From an uncultured Sulfitobacter sp. (GTDB lineage Bacteria; Pseudomonadota; Alphaproteobacteria; Rhodobacterales; Rhodobacteraceae), in assembly GCF_947499945.1 (NCBI RefSeq), contig NZ_CANMQD010000002.1, positions 372,001 to 436,000 on the forward strand: a stretch of 64,000 nt of DNA. Direction: 5' to 3'. Position numbers and translations under genes: made by a program. Positions 9,087 through 19,200 of the stretch are shown one piece after another. The notes beneath the pieces were generated by a model. It was not told where the DNA came from. It made no database searches and saw nothing but the letters and a program-made list of their open reading frames with translations. The first letter of the stretch is position 1. Each line of letters opens with the position of its first letter.

Positions 9087-10126
9087 GCAAGCGCGCCAGT
9101 TTCGAGCTGGCGGGAGTGTCGGTGGCTCCGGGCAGCCGCGAGACCATCAACATTCCCGTCAGTACTCTGTCGGATCACACCCCCGTCACTCTGTCTGCGC
9201 ATGTGGTACATGGAAAGCAGGACGGTCCGACAATATTTGTAAGTGCGGGCATCCACGGCGATGAGGTCATCGGGGTCGAAATTGTGCGCCGCCTGCTGCG
9301 CACCAAAAACCTCAAGTCGCTATGCGGAACGCTCATTGTGGTTCCGATTGTGAACACCTTCGGCTTTCTTAATCATTCTCGCTACCTGCCTGATCGCCGT
9401 GACCTTAACCGCTGCTTTCCTGGCTCTGCCCATGGCTCGCTTGGCTCGCGGCTGGCGTATATCTTCATGACCGAGATTGTGGCCCGTTGCTCGCTCGGGA
9501 TTGATTTACATTCGGCCGCGATCAACCGCACGAACCTGCCGCAGGTGCGTGTCTCTGCCAATAATCGCGAGACGCTGCGCCTTGCCCATATCTTTGGCGC
9601 GCCTGTGATCCTGACCAGTGCCCTGCGCGATGGCAGTTTGCGTCAAGAGGCCAAGAGAGTTGGTGTTGATGTAGTCCTCTATGAGGCGGGGGAGGGCATG
9701 CGTTTTGACGAGATGTATGTGCGTGCCGGCGTCGCGGGCATTCTGCGCATCCTCAAGGATAAGGGGTTGTTGCCCCGTGCAGGCATTGCGGCACCCAAAG
9801 CAAAATCCATTGTTTGTTCGGACAGTCATTGGCTGCGTGCACCAGCGGGTGGTTTGTTGCGGATGTTCAAGGCGGAAGGCGATCTGGTTGAGGAAGGCGA
9901 TATCATCGCAGCCATCTCTGATCCATTCGGCCAAAGCGAGATCGAAGTTGCCGCTAAATATGGCGGGATCATCGTCGGGCGGGCTGTCATGCCGATTGTA
10001 CATGAAGGTGACGCGCTCTTTCATGTCGCGGCAGTCAAATCAGCGGATGTTGCTGAAGCGGCTGTAGATGACCTTGCCACCCAACTTGAGGAAGCGCCGT
10101 TGTTCGACGAAGACGAAATTATCTAG
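9083..10126 (+). CDS. Succinylglutamate desuccinylase/aspartoacylase (AstE-AspA) family protein
   Basis: A 347-residue zinc-dependent carboxypeptidase-like deacylase (M14 family fold). Zinc-site motifs are visible: GIHGDE (H and E ligands, about residues 55-60) and GIDLHSA (second H), with RDLNRCFPG between them. The C-terminal 90 residues form a beta-sandwich/biotinyl-like extension ([20 protein letters not shown], then [23 protein letters not shown]) found in the larger members of the family. It is the last gene of the coupled trio. The family removes acyl or amino-acyl groups from amino acids; whether it acts on RimK products is inference from the operon. Confidence 0.87.
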   Translation: MSKRASFELAGVSVAPGSRETINIPVSTLSDHTPVTLSAHVVHGKQDGPTIFVSAGIHGDEVIGVEIVRRLLRTKNLKSLCGTLIVVPIVNTFGFLNHSRYLPDRRDLNRCFPGSAHGSLGSRLAYIFMTEIVARCSLGIDLHSAAINRTNLPQVRVSANNRETLRLAHIFGAPVILTSALRDGSLRQEAKRVGVDVVLYEAGEGMRFDEMYVRAGVAGILRILKDKGLLPRAGIAAPKAKSIVCSDSHWLRAPAGGLLRMFKAEGDLVEEGDIIAAISDPFGQSEIEVAAKYGGIIVGRAVMPIVHEGDALFHVAAVKSADVAEAAVDDLATQLEEAPLFDEDEII

Positions 10127-10133
10127 CGTATGA

Positions 10134-10164
10134 TCACCGACACCACGTAGCGCGGTGTCGGTGA
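10134..10164 (+). terminator. Inverted repeat between convergent operons
   Basis: Perfect 11-bp inverted repeat TCACCGACACC/GGTGTCGGTGA with a 9-nt loop in the 48-bp gap between the AstE-like gene and the convergent dctM of TRAP-2. No U-tract follows on either strand, so it may act as a shared weak terminator or mRNA 3' end structure. Confidence 0.6.
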
Positions 10165-10174
10165 CGCTTGGTCG

Positions 10175-11485
10175 CTATCTTCCGACCATAGCGGGCAGGA
10201 ATAGCACAATATCCGGCATGGCGATCAGCGCCGCGACGATGAAGAGGTCGATGATAACAAACCAGAACACGCCTCTGAATACTGTCGAGAGAGATGCGAT
10301 GTTACCGACCACTCCTTTGATGACAAACACGTTCATCCCCATGGGAGGCGTGATCATTCCGATCTCGAGCAGCTTGACCAGAACCACACCGAACCACAGC
10401 AGGCTATAGCCTGTCTCGTCCACAATCGGCAGGACAATGGGCAAGGTGAGCAGCATGGCGCCAACAGGCTCCAACATCATGCCGAGTACGAGATAAACGC
10501 AGACAATTCCGATCATAACCATTAGTGGCGAGACGCCAAACCCGAGGATCGTATCCGAGAGCGCATCGCCTATCCCCGACAGCGCCAGAAAGCGGGTGAG
10601 CAAGCTCGCACCGACAGCGATGATCAGAAGAGCCGCTGTTGTGGTCAGCGTCTCGGTAATTGCCATGCGCAGAGCTTTGAACGTGAGCGTGCGGTTCATA
10701 AATGCCACCAGCGTAGACAGCATTGCGCCAATGGCACCTGCTTCCGTCGGGGTGAATACGCCGCTGAATAGTCCCGTGAACACGCCAACGACGATCAATA
10801 GAACAGGCCATGTCTGGCCCAGCGCCTTGATCTTTTCGGCGCGGGTTGCGCTAATTTTCACAGGTGGTGCGAGGTTGGGGTTCAGTTTTACCCGCACGAT
10901 GATGAGGGCGATGTATGCAAAGAGGGTAATCAAACCCACCACCAGACCGCCCAAGAACAACGAACTCACCGACTGGCGCGAGATGATGCCATAGAGGATC
11001 ATCAGGATCGACGGGGGGATCAAGGCACCGATAGTACCCGCCGCAGCCACGGTACCTGTGGCCAGTTCTGCACTATAGCGGTGGCGCATCATTTCCGGTA
11101 CCGCAATTTTGCCCATTGCAGCAGAGCATGCCACCGACGACCCTGTCACCGCCGCAAAGCCCGCACACCCAAATACGGATGCGATCGCCAGACCGCCGGG
11201 CAAGTTTGATAGCCAGATTTGCGCAGCGTTGAATAAGCCTTGGGTCAGCCGCGTGTGGTAGCAAATGAACCCCATGAATAGGAATGCAGGGATTGAGCTG
11301 AGCACCCAAGAATTTGCAAAGCTGTAGGGCACAATGCCGAGGCTGCCCCATGCGATGTTCCAGTTGAACATTGACCATAGTCCACCGAAGGACACTGCAA
11401 TAAGTGAGATTCCGATGGGAATGCGCATCAAGATCATCACCAGCAGGACGGCAATAAAGATACCTGCAATCTGGAGTTCGGTCAT
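10175..11485 (-). CDS. dctM: TRAP transporter large permease DctM (TRAP-2)
   Basis: Membrane permease of a second TRAP system, 436 residues, the normal family length with about 12 hydrophobic segments. Conserved blocks include GSSVACSAAMGKIAVPEM, IGALIPPSILMILYG, GVFTPTEAGAIGAM, LGMMLEPVGAMLLTLPI and IGMITPPMGMNVFV. It lacks the 120-residue block that enlarges the TRAP-1 permease, which makes the two useful to compare. The ATG overlaps the dctQ stop by 4 bp. Substrate unknown, probably an organic acid anion. Confidence 0.94.
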   Translation of the reverse strand: MTELQIAGIFIAVLLVMILMRIPIGISLIAVSFGGLWSMFNWNIAWGSLGIVPYSFANSWVLSSIPAFLFMGFICYHTRLTQGLFNAAQIWLSNLPGGLAIASVFGCAGFAAVTGSSVACSAAMGKIAVPEMMRHRYSAELATGTVAAAGTIGALIPPSILMILYGIISRQSVSSLFLGGLVVGLITLFAYIALIIVRVKLNPNLAPPVKISATRAEKIKALGQTWPVLLIVVGVFTGLFSGVFTPTEAGAIGAMLSTLVAFMNRTLTFKALRMAITETLTTTAALLIIAVGASLLTRFLALSGIGDALSDTILGFGVSPLMVMIGIVCVYLVLGMMLEPVGAMLLTLPIVLPIVDETGYSLLWFGVVLVKLLEIGMITPPMGMNVFVIKGVVGNIASLSTVFRGVFWFVIIDLFIVAALIAMPDIVLFLPAMVGR

Positions 11486-12030
11486 TTTGTGTCTCCATCG
11501 GACAGGTAAGGATCTTCGATCCGCAGCGCATCAAGGCCGTGAGGCCGCCCAGTCATATGGCAGACGAATTTCCAGCCCGCGACAATCGACATGAGGCCAA
11601 AACCGATGGGCAGAGGCAGATATGTGGGCCATGTAATAACCTTACCGCCCGCCTCGATCGAGAAGGCACCACCCATGTATTTCGCAATCGCTTCGTCCCC
11701 TGTGCGAATGGCAACTGTTGCCGTCACAATGCACGTGAGCAGGAGCGCCAGTCCAGCGAGGAAGCTTTGAACCTTTGTCGGGAACTTCTCTACCAACAAT
11801 TCGACGGCGATGTGGCTGTCCCTCTGCTCAACCGCGGCAAGCGGGAGAAAGGCGATGCCGACCATGTAGAAGGCCGAAACATAAAGAATTGTGGAATTGA
11901 GCGGCGTCTCGAAGACGAAACGCATAACCACGTCGATGGTGACATGGGCGACCAGCATGAGCACCATAATGCCTGCAATCGTCGCGGTGCCCGAGATCAG
12001 CCATGAGATTGCGGATGCAATGGTTTTCAT
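11482..12030 (-). CDS. dctQ: TRAP transporter small permease DctQ (TRAP-2)
   Basis: A 182-residue inner-membrane protein with four hydrophobic helices and the family's RDSHIAVELLVEKFP loop after the second helix (equivalent to G/xHxxV/IDxL). It forms the membrane complex with the following dctM, which it overlaps by four bases. The gap to the upstream dctP contains a hairpin. The C-terminal tail LRIEDPYLSDGDTK is hydrophilic and cytoplasmic. Confidence 0.9.
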   Translation of the reverse strand: MKTIASAISWLISGTATIAGIMVLMLVAHVTIDVVMRFVFETPLNSTILYVSAFYMVGIAFLPLAAVEQRDSHIAVELLVEKFPTKVQSFLAGLALLLTCIVTATVAIRTGDEAIAKYMGGAFSIEAGGKVITWPTYLPLPIGFGLMSIVAGWKFVCHMTGRPHGLDALRIEDPYLSDGDTK

Positions 12031-12065
12031 GGATCTATCCGTTGTATGTGAGGGATATGAAAGTG

Positions 12066-12093
12066 GGGCGCAGCAGCAATGCGCCGCGCCCCG
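12066..12093 (-). terminator. Intercistronic hairpin between dctP and dctQ (TRAP-2)
   Basis: Seven-bp stem GGGGCGC/GCGCCCC with a 14-nt loop, placed 20 bp after the dctP stop and before dctQ. No U-tract. It occupies the same operon position as the hairpin in TRAP-1 and probably limits readthrough or protects the receptor mRNA. Confidence 0.5.
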
Positions 12094-12113
12094 AGTATCA
12101 AGTGATGCTTGGT

Positions 12114-13265
12114 TTATTTGGCGTAAGTGGCCGGATCAACCTTCGAGATCACTTCGTTCCAGAACAGCTGCTGCAATGCGTCGCTGCTGTCGATATCGAC
12201 AACAAGGCCGTTCCACTTTGCCAAGAGCGGGCCAAAGTCAGCTGCGATCTCGTTTGACCGCTCAACGCCGTAGGTGTCTTTGAACAGGGCCGATACTGTC
12301 TCCAGATCGGAACGGGCAAAGTCTTTCACCGCTGCCTGCAATTCTGCATCTGCTGTATGAATGTTGATGCCCTTGCCGCGTGCATGCTCGATTGCGGCGC
12401 TATCATCAGTGTAGAAGTTCCATGTGACGTCCGCGGTCATATGGCTACCTCCCCAAAGCAGTGCTTCGCGGCCTGCGTCATCCATTGCCTTCCAACGGTC
12501 TGCATTGATGTTGGCAGAGGACACACCGGCGAACGCACCACCCGGCACGGCAAGCGTGATATCGGTGACAACTTCATGCAGGTTATAGTTCGTCAACTCA
12601 GGCGCAGAAAGCATGGCGCAATCGATGATACCTTGATCTAGCGCCTCATAGGCCTCGGACACAGGAAGGCGTACACCTTGGGCACCAAAGGCTTCAGCGA
12701 AGCGCACAAAACCGGCACCACCTGCACGAAGGCGGAGGCCTTTGAGGTCAGCAATGCTTGTGACTTTTACGTCCTTACACAGCAGGTTGTAGAGGGGTGT
12801 TACACCGCCACCGGTATAGACCTGATTTTGCGCGACGTTCTCTGCCATACACTCGGGGCATTTGTTTAAGGAGTACTCCAGCATTGCACCCGCGAAGGCC
12901 AGAGGCTCTTTGCCTGTGGGCTCTTCCACCAGATTGATGAGCAGGTTCATCTCGTGCAGGAACAGGTTTGTCGAATATTCAGCGGGATAATAGGGCGGCA
13001 GCACAAATCCTACATCGGCTAGGCCGTCACGCACACCGGGTGATGTCTCTGGCAGGCTGAGCAGGGACATGGCAAAGCCTGTCACGTCCACTTCGCCCTT
13101 CGACCGTTCGGATACGGCAGCTGCATAATCATCAACTGCTTTGCCGATCGCGGACGTATTCGGGTAGCCGTATGCGAAATTGAGACGCTCTTTGGCGGCG
13201 GCTTGTCCCGCTAGGGTTGCCGCGACAAGCGTGGCGGCAATTGCTACTGTGTTCTTGTAAGTCAT
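12114..13265 (-). CDS. dctP: TRAP transporter substrate-binding protein DctP (TRAP-2)
   Basis: Periplasmic receptor of TRAP-2, 383 residues from the ATG at 13265. That start is preceded by GGGAGGA and gives a typical signal peptide (TVAIAATLVAATLAGQAAA). The open frame upstream, 60 more codons, has no signal-like or family-like sequence. The mature part shows the DctP pattern (DLKGLRLRAGGAGFVRFAEAFGA, then ALDQGIIDCAMLSAPEL). A CxxC pair (NKCPEC) near residue 125 is not universal in the family. Distantly similar to C4-dicarboxylate-type receptors; the ligand is unknown. It is transcribed away from the TetR gene at 13601, which could regulate it. Confidence 0.9.
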   Translation of the reverse strand: MTYKNTVAIAATLVAATLAGQAAAKERLNFAYGYPNTSAIGKAVDDYAAAVSERSKGEVDVTGFAMSLLSLPETSPGVRDGLADVGFVLPPYYPAEYSTNLFLHEMNLLINLVEEPTGKEPLAFAGAMLEYSLNKCPECMAENVAQNQVYTGGGVTPLYNLLCKDVKVTSIADLKGLRLRAGGAGFVRFAEAFGAQGVRLPVSEAYEALDQGIIDCAMLSAPELTNYNLHEVVTDITLAVPGGAFAGVSSANINADRWKAMDDAGREALLWGGSHMTADVTWNFYTDDSAAIEHARGKGINIHTADAELQAAVKDFARSDLETVSALFKDTYGVERSNEIAADFGPLLAKWNGLVVDIDSSDALQQLFWNEVISKVDPATYAK

Positions 13266-13600
13266 TTGTGTCCTCCCAAACATATGAATTGACCCAGAAA
13301 CGCGGCGTTTACACATCGGGGCCGTTGACTGTCTTTCCACCTCTCTCGTCCGCGAAGTGACGAAATGACTGTTGACCATTGGTGTTTTGGCGGCGCAACA
13401 TTCTCGGTAGTATGCTAATGTCAGTCTTGTACAGTGAGGTGTCAATAGTGATCATGCGTTCCGTCGTGCGAATGGCTTAAATTGAGAGTTTTGCGCGTGA
13501 CCTATGATAAGGTAGGGAATAGAACACCTGTGCCGCCTTGCCAGCGGACAGACGGAAAAAGGACCCCTTTAAAAATGGGAAGGGCAAGAAATAGGTTGAG
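13266..13600. other. Intergenic regulatory region between TRAP-2 and TetR (335 bp)
   Basis: Divergent gap between dctP of TRAP-2 and the TetR gene. It is AT-rich in the middle (about 13390-13510) and has no convincing ORF; the small minus-strand frames here overlap the TetR gene and look like shadows. Because TetR proteins commonly bind next to their own genes, operators for both directions are expected here, but no clean palindrome was found. Confidence 0.4.
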
Positions 13601-14236
13601 ATGATGCACGCGCAAGCCGATAAAAAGCCCGATGAAAAATTGGACAGTCGACAGCAGATCATTGAGGCTGCCGCGCAATGTTTTATGCTCAAAGGGCTTG
13701 AAAAGGCGACAATTGACGACATTGCTGATGTGCTGGGCTCGACCAAAGGGCGGGTTTATCATCACTTCCGCTCCAAGAATGCGATCTATTTTGCGGTGCA
13801 CCGACAGGCGATGCAATTTTGCTTTGATGCCGTCGGTCCGGTGCTGGAGCTGTCGATCCCGTATAGCGAAAAGCTCGAAGCGATGGCTGTGGCCCATGCC
13901 CGTGTTATGATGGACACGTTGCCGTATCAGCGCAGCATCCGTCTGGGCGTTGAGATTTATCTGCGCGGGTCCACAACAGAAGCAGAGCGTGCCGTTCTGA
14001 CCGAACTGATAAACCAGCGCAACGATTATGAGGAACTATACCGCGATGTTTTGAATGCTGGTGTCGCTGAGGGCAGCCTCTGTGTGCCCAGTGTCAAGAT
14101 CGCAGGGCGCGTGATGATGGGTGCGCTCAACGGCTTGGTTGACTGGTACCGTGTGCGCCCCGAGCAAAGCGATGCAGACCGCGATCTGATTGCAACTGAC
14201 CTCGCACGCACGATTGTCGGCGGGATGACAGCCTAA
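13601..14236 (+). CDS. TetR/AcrR family transcriptional regulator
   Basis: A 211-residue one-component repressor. Residues about 17-65 form the TetR helix-turn-helix (RQQIIEAAAQCFMLKGLEKATIDDIADVLGSTKGRVYHHFRSK), the rest is the all-helical ligand-binding and dimerisation domain. Its stop codon overlaps the stop of the convergent acyl-CoA ligase gene by 4 bp, and it is divergent from TRAP-2, so both are candidate targets. TetR regulators next to acyl-CoA ligases often respond to acyl-CoA or aromatic acids; that is inference here. A second ATG follows at codon 2. Confidence 0.88.
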   Translation: MMHAQADKKPDEKLDSRQQIIEAAAQCFMLKGLEKATIDDIADVLGSTKGRVYHHFRSKNAIYFAVHRQAMQFCFDAVGPVLELSIPYSEKLEAMAVAHARVMMDTLPYQRSIRLGVEIYLRGSTTEAERAVLTELINQRNDYEELYRDVLNAGVAEGSLCVPSVKIAGRVMMGALNGLVDWYRVRPEQSDADRDLIATDLARTIVGGMTA

Positions 14237-15834
14237 TCTTTTGTCAAAGCGCGTAGAGTTGCCTTGACGATTTTGCCGTTGGCGTTGCGCGGCAGCGGGT
14301 CGGAAATCAGCGTCACAAAATCTGGTATCTTGTAATCCGCCATGCGGGCGCGAACGAATGCTTTGACCGCGTCCTCGTTAATTGTGGCATCGGCGGTCTG
14401 CACAAACACATGCAACTTTTCGCCCAGCACGGGATCAGGCCGTCCGATGGCAGCGCATTCGATCACGCTGGGATGCGCGGTCAGGGTATTCTCGATCTCG
14501 GCAGAATAGATGTTGTAGCCGCCGCGAATGATCATGTCCTTGCGTCGGTCATGCAGGCGCACAAAACCCTCTGCATCGCGTGAACCAACGTCTCCACTTT
14601 TCCAATAGCCGCCCTGAAACTCGGCCTTGGTCTTTTCGGGATTGTTCCAATAGCCCGGCACCACCATCGGCCCCTTGATCCACAATTCGCCATGCGCCCC
14701 TGTCTCTACGTCATGGCCCGTCTCGTCAACGATGCGGATTTCGCCGCACGGAACTGCTACCCCGATACTGTCCGAGCGTGTCGTGCCGAAGCCGAGCGGC
14801 ATGATCGTCGCGGGAGATGTCAACTCGGTCGCGCCATATGCGTTAACCAACAAGAGGTCAGGTAGTTTTTCAGACAACTCTTGAATGGTGGACTGTGCCA
14901 TTGGCGCACCGCCATAGCCGCCGATGCGCCAATGCGACAGATCATAATCCTCAATCCGACAGCGCAACAGAAACAGGTTATACATCGCAGGCACCATGAG
15001 CGTTTGGGTGACTTTCTCATCCGCCGCTAGCGCCAAAAACGCCTCTGCCTGAAAGTTTCGCATGATTACGCTGCATCCTGCTGTGCGCAGCATGGTGAAC
15101 AGCGTGGCGACCAAACCCGTCACATGGGAGGCCGGCACCGAGAGCAAGGACCGCTCGCCCGCGCCCAGTTCCATACACAATTCAAAATGCATGGCGGAAT
15201 GAATGATATTGAGGTGCGTGAGCATTGCGCCCTTCGGCTGCCCCGTAGTGCCGGAAGTATAGAGGATGACGGCAGTGTCCTCTTCGGTGACGGGTGGTCG
15301 ATCAGGGGAAGTGCCATGAGCCAGAAGGCTGTCATAGGAGGTTGATCCCTCAACGGCTTCACCCAAACAGATGCGATGTCGAAGTTCGGGCAGATCGATA
15401 GCAGCGGGGAGCTTTGCGGCCAAATCAGCGTCATGCACCAGAACCAAAGCGCCACAGCTGCGTAAGATATGGACCAGCTCGGGCGTTTGCTCGCGGACAT
15501 TGATCGGCACGGCAATTGCCCCGATCCGTAAACTTGCCAACAACACGACCAGAAATTCCGCGCTGTTGCCCAATAGAAGAGCAACCCGGCTTTGTGCAGC
15601 AACGCCAATGGCTTGTAGGCCTGCGGCGACCGTATCGACCTGCGCATCGAGCGCGCCGTAAGTCAGCCGAACGTCCTCACAGATCATGGCTTCACCGTCG
15701 GGATTACGCGCGACAGACTGCGCGAACATCGCGTCCAGTGTATCTGGCCGGTCTGAAAAACAGTTGATGTCGCGGCTCCCGAAATGCGTCTCACGCGTGA
15801 TCAGCTCGGTAATCTTGGCAGGCCATAGATGCAT
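14233..15834 (-). CDS. Class I adenylate-forming acyl-CoA ligase (fatty or aromatic acid)
   Basis: A 533-residue ANL-superfamily enzyme that activates a carboxylate with ATP and transfers it to CoA. Motifs: ATP-binding loop YTSGTTGQPKG, adenine-binding YGATELTSP, the KSGDVG hinge region, the RKDMIIRGGYNIYSAEIE linker and the catalytic C-terminal lysine in PRNANGKIVK. The start at 15834 has GGAAAG upstream; an ATG 43 codons earlier would add a proline-rich segment with no homology. The substrate is not readable from the sequence. Position beside a TetR gene and a TRAP uptake system suggests import followed by CoA activation of an organic acid. Confidence 0.9.
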   Translation of the reverse strand: MHLWPAKITELITRETHFGSRDINCFSDRPDTLDAMFAQSVARNPDGEAMICEDVRLTYGALDAQVDTVAAGLQAIGVAAQSRVALLLGNSAEFLVVLLASLRIGAIAVPINVREQTPELVHILRSCGALVLVHDADLAAKLPAAIDLPELRHRICLGEAVEGSTSYDSLLAHGTSPDRPPVTEEDTAVILYTSGTTGQPKGAMLTHLNIIHSAMHFELCMELGAGERSLLSVPASHVTGLVATLFTMLRTAGCSVIMRNFQAEAFLALAADEKVTQTLMVPAMYNLFLLRCRIEDYDLSHWRIGGYGGAPMAQSTIQELSEKLPDLLLVNAYGATELTSPATIMPLGFGTTRSDSIGVAVPCGEIRIVDETGHDVETGAHGELWIKGPMVVPGYWNNPEKTKAEFQGGYWKSGDVGSRDAEGFVRLHDRRKDMIIRGGYNIYSAEIENTLTAHPSVIECAAIGRPDPVLGEKLHVFVQTADATINEDAVKAFVRARMADYKIPDFVTLISDPLPRNANGKIVKATLRALTKD

Positions 15835-16277
15835 CTGCGTTTCTTTCCAGTAGGCATTCCCCGCTGCGTCGCACGAAACCGTGGGAAACTTGGCCGGAGA
15901 AGCCGAGGGTGTTTCAGGTTCGGGAGGTACACTAGGCGCCAAAACCACGGATTGTAAACGCATTGTTCAGGTGCGACGCAAGACGCTTAGAAAAGAAGCT
16001 CCGCCACATTGTTCGGGGCTGCGCGCTAAAGTTAAGCGAAGGAGAGCTTTGTTATCCCTATGGATACAATTGTGACCAAATTGCGCGATTGTAACGCAAA
16101 AAAAGCCATAGTTGCCTCAGTTTACCTACCCTTGCGTGCATTAAGAGGCTGCGAAGTTGTTGCTCTGTCTAATTTAAATCAATTTGTAGCCCCAGTAGGC
16201 CCTCAATGCCCTGACATATTCCAATCTTGAACGCGCCGCTTTGTCCGACGTGGCGCTTAAGAATTGGAATACCCGTA
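15835..16277. other. Intergenic region upstream of the large RTX gene (443 bp)
   Basis: Divergent gap between the acyl-CoA ligase and the RTX-Hint gene. The first 130 bp could encode an N-terminal extension of the ligase. The rest (about 15970-16230) is AT-richer and likely carries the RTX gene promoter. I see no additional gene or terminator. Confidence 0.4.
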
Positions 16278-19200
16278 ATGCCTATCGCAACAGAATTAGC
16301 CATCAACACAACTGCTGACGCGACCACGCTCGCCCAGACCATTTTTGGCAACGGGGTGACGATCGGCACGGCAACACTCACAGGTGCGGCAGGTGCATCT
16401 GGCACCTACTCAGGCGCAGACGCAACGCTGGGCACGATCGCGCCGGGTGATGCAGGCATTATTCTGTCAACGGGCCAAGCGGCTGATTTCACCAATAGCA
16501 GCGGCACGACAGATACAAACACCTCTGAGAGCGGTGCGAGTACAAACAACAATCAACTTGGCGATACACAACTTGACGCTGTGACAGGTCAATCGACACA
16601 AGATGCCGTCATCCTCGAAGCGACGTTCACGCCCACGGGCGATTACATCACCATGTTATTCACCTTCTCATCCGAGGAGTACCTCGAATACGTTAACGGC
16701 GGTGTGAATGACGCATTTGGCGTATGGGTGAATACGGTCTATGTGCCGTTCAATCCCGTACCCGGTGGCGTTGTCTCGATTGATACAGTCAACAGCACTG
16801 TCGCTTCCAACCTATATATCGACAACCCGACTGCGAGCGACACGTACAACACTGAAATGGATGGGACCACACAGGTTCTTTCCATCAATGCGCCCGTAAA
16901 TTCAGGTGCGTTGAATACGATCCGCATCGCATTGGCCGATGGTGGGGACGGTGTCTATGACACGAATGTTCTCATTGCTGCCAATAGTGTCCAGACCATC
17001 GCCGTGGCCTTTGATGACGAAATCACAGTTGAGGCCAACACCGCGACAACTGTCGATGTCCTGGATAACGACATTGACACAACAGGCAACGGCCTGACCA
17101 TCACTGAGATTAACGGCGTGCCCGTTATTGTAGGCCAGACAGTGACTCTCCCGACAGGCGAGCAAGTTACGTTGAATGCCGACAATACCATCACAATCCT
17201 GTCTGATAACGATCTGGGAAGTGAGCCGTTCACCTATACTGTTGTGGATAGCGCGGGAAACACCGATGTCGGCTTTGTTACCGTAACGACAGAGGCGGAT
17301 GTTCCGCTGAACTACATTGTCGAAGGCACTTCGGGCAATGACACGATCAATGCGGGCTACACGCTTGATCCCCAAGGGGACATGATCGATGCAGGCGATG
17401 CGCTCGACGGGTCCAATGACGATTCAATCGAGGCAGGTGCCGGCAATGATATCATCGACGCTGGTGCAGGTGCCGACACGATTGTTGCCGGAACCGGCAA
17501 TGACGAAGTGTTTGCTGGCGCAGGCAATGACAGCGTTATTGCAGGAGAAGGAAATGATACCGTCTTTGGTCAGGGCGGCAACGACACGATACTGGGCGGT
17601 GCAGGCGCCGATGCGCTTGATGGTGATGATGGTGATGACAGCATTGATGGCGGCACTGGCGACGATACGCTGATTGGTGACCTTGGCAACGACACGCTTT
17701 TGGGTGGGGCTGGCAACGACGAGATCTATGGCTCAACGGGCAGTAACTTTATCGACGGTGGCAGCAACAACGACCTCATCTTCGGTGGAAACCAGGCTGA
17801 CACGATCTTTGGCGGCAGCGAGACGGATACCATCGCGGGCGGTGGCGGCAACGATATCATTGATGGCGGAACCGAGGCGGATCAGATCAACGGTGATGAT
17901 GGCAATGATACGCTACTGGGCGGCACGGGTGATGACACAATCTCGGGTGGTCAGAACGATGACAGCATCGACGGAGGGGATGGCGCCGACAGTGTCAGTG
18001 GCGATGATGGCAATGATACCGTCAGCGGCGGCGCGGGCAACGACAGCGTGTTCGGCGGTGCTGGTGATGATAGCCTCAGCGGTGGCACGGGCGACGACAG
18101 CGTGGAGGCGTGGATTGGCAACGACACCCTCGATGGCGGAGAGGGAAATGACTACCTCGACGGCTCCGATGGCAACGACTCCCTCTTGGGGGGCGACGGC
18201 CATGACACTTTGCTCGGTGGTAACAATGGTGGCGAAGATACCCTTATCGGCGGTGCAGGCGATGACAGCCTGAGTGCCGGTGACGGGGACGATACACTGA
18301 ATGGTGGTACCGGCGATGACACGTTGTTGGGTGCGTCTGGTGACGACGTTAACATTCTCGAAAACGGCTTTGGCAATGACATCATTGCTGGCGGAGAGAC
18401 GGGCGAGACAAAAGGTGACGCGCTCGACCTTAGTGCTGTAACGGACGATCTGACTGTCGATCTGACGGCTTTGAATCCTGAGGCTGGTACAGTCTCGGAC
18501 GGAACGGACACGGCCACGTTTACCGAGATCGAGAACATCGTGCTGGGTGCTGGCACCGATACGCTGATCCTCGGCGACGGCTCTGGCGCTGACAGTATTG
18601 AAGGTTTTGCGCCGCCGACTGTGGATGGTGCAGGTAACTGGACAGGTGTTGACCAGCTTGATGTGACAGGCATGTCTGATGCCAACGGCGCGCTTGTGAA
18701 CACAAATGACATTACCGTCTCCGATACCAATGGCGATGGTACAGGCGACGCGATCCTCATCTTCCCTGGCAACGAGAGCCTGACTCTGATCGGCGTACCA
18801 GCCGCGATCTTCAACGATCCCGAAGCACTCGAAGCGATTGGCATCCCAATGCCAAACTACATCGTCGAAGGCACGGGGGGTAACGATAACATCGACGCGA
18901 GCTACACCGGTGATCCCGAAGGCGACATGGTCGATACCAATGATAACGCCACAGGCACCAATGCCGACAGTATCGAGGCAGGTAACGGGAACGATACCGT
19001 CACAGCGGGTGCGGGCGATGACACTGTTATGGGTGGCACGGGCGATGACCTTATCAGCGGCGACGCGGGCAATGATCTGCTTGATGGCGAGATTGGCGAT
19101 GATACGATTGCGGGAGGCACCGGTGCGGACACGATTGATGGCGCAGAGGGCGACGATGTCATCGTGCTTGAGGACGGCTTTGGCAATGACAGCATTGATG

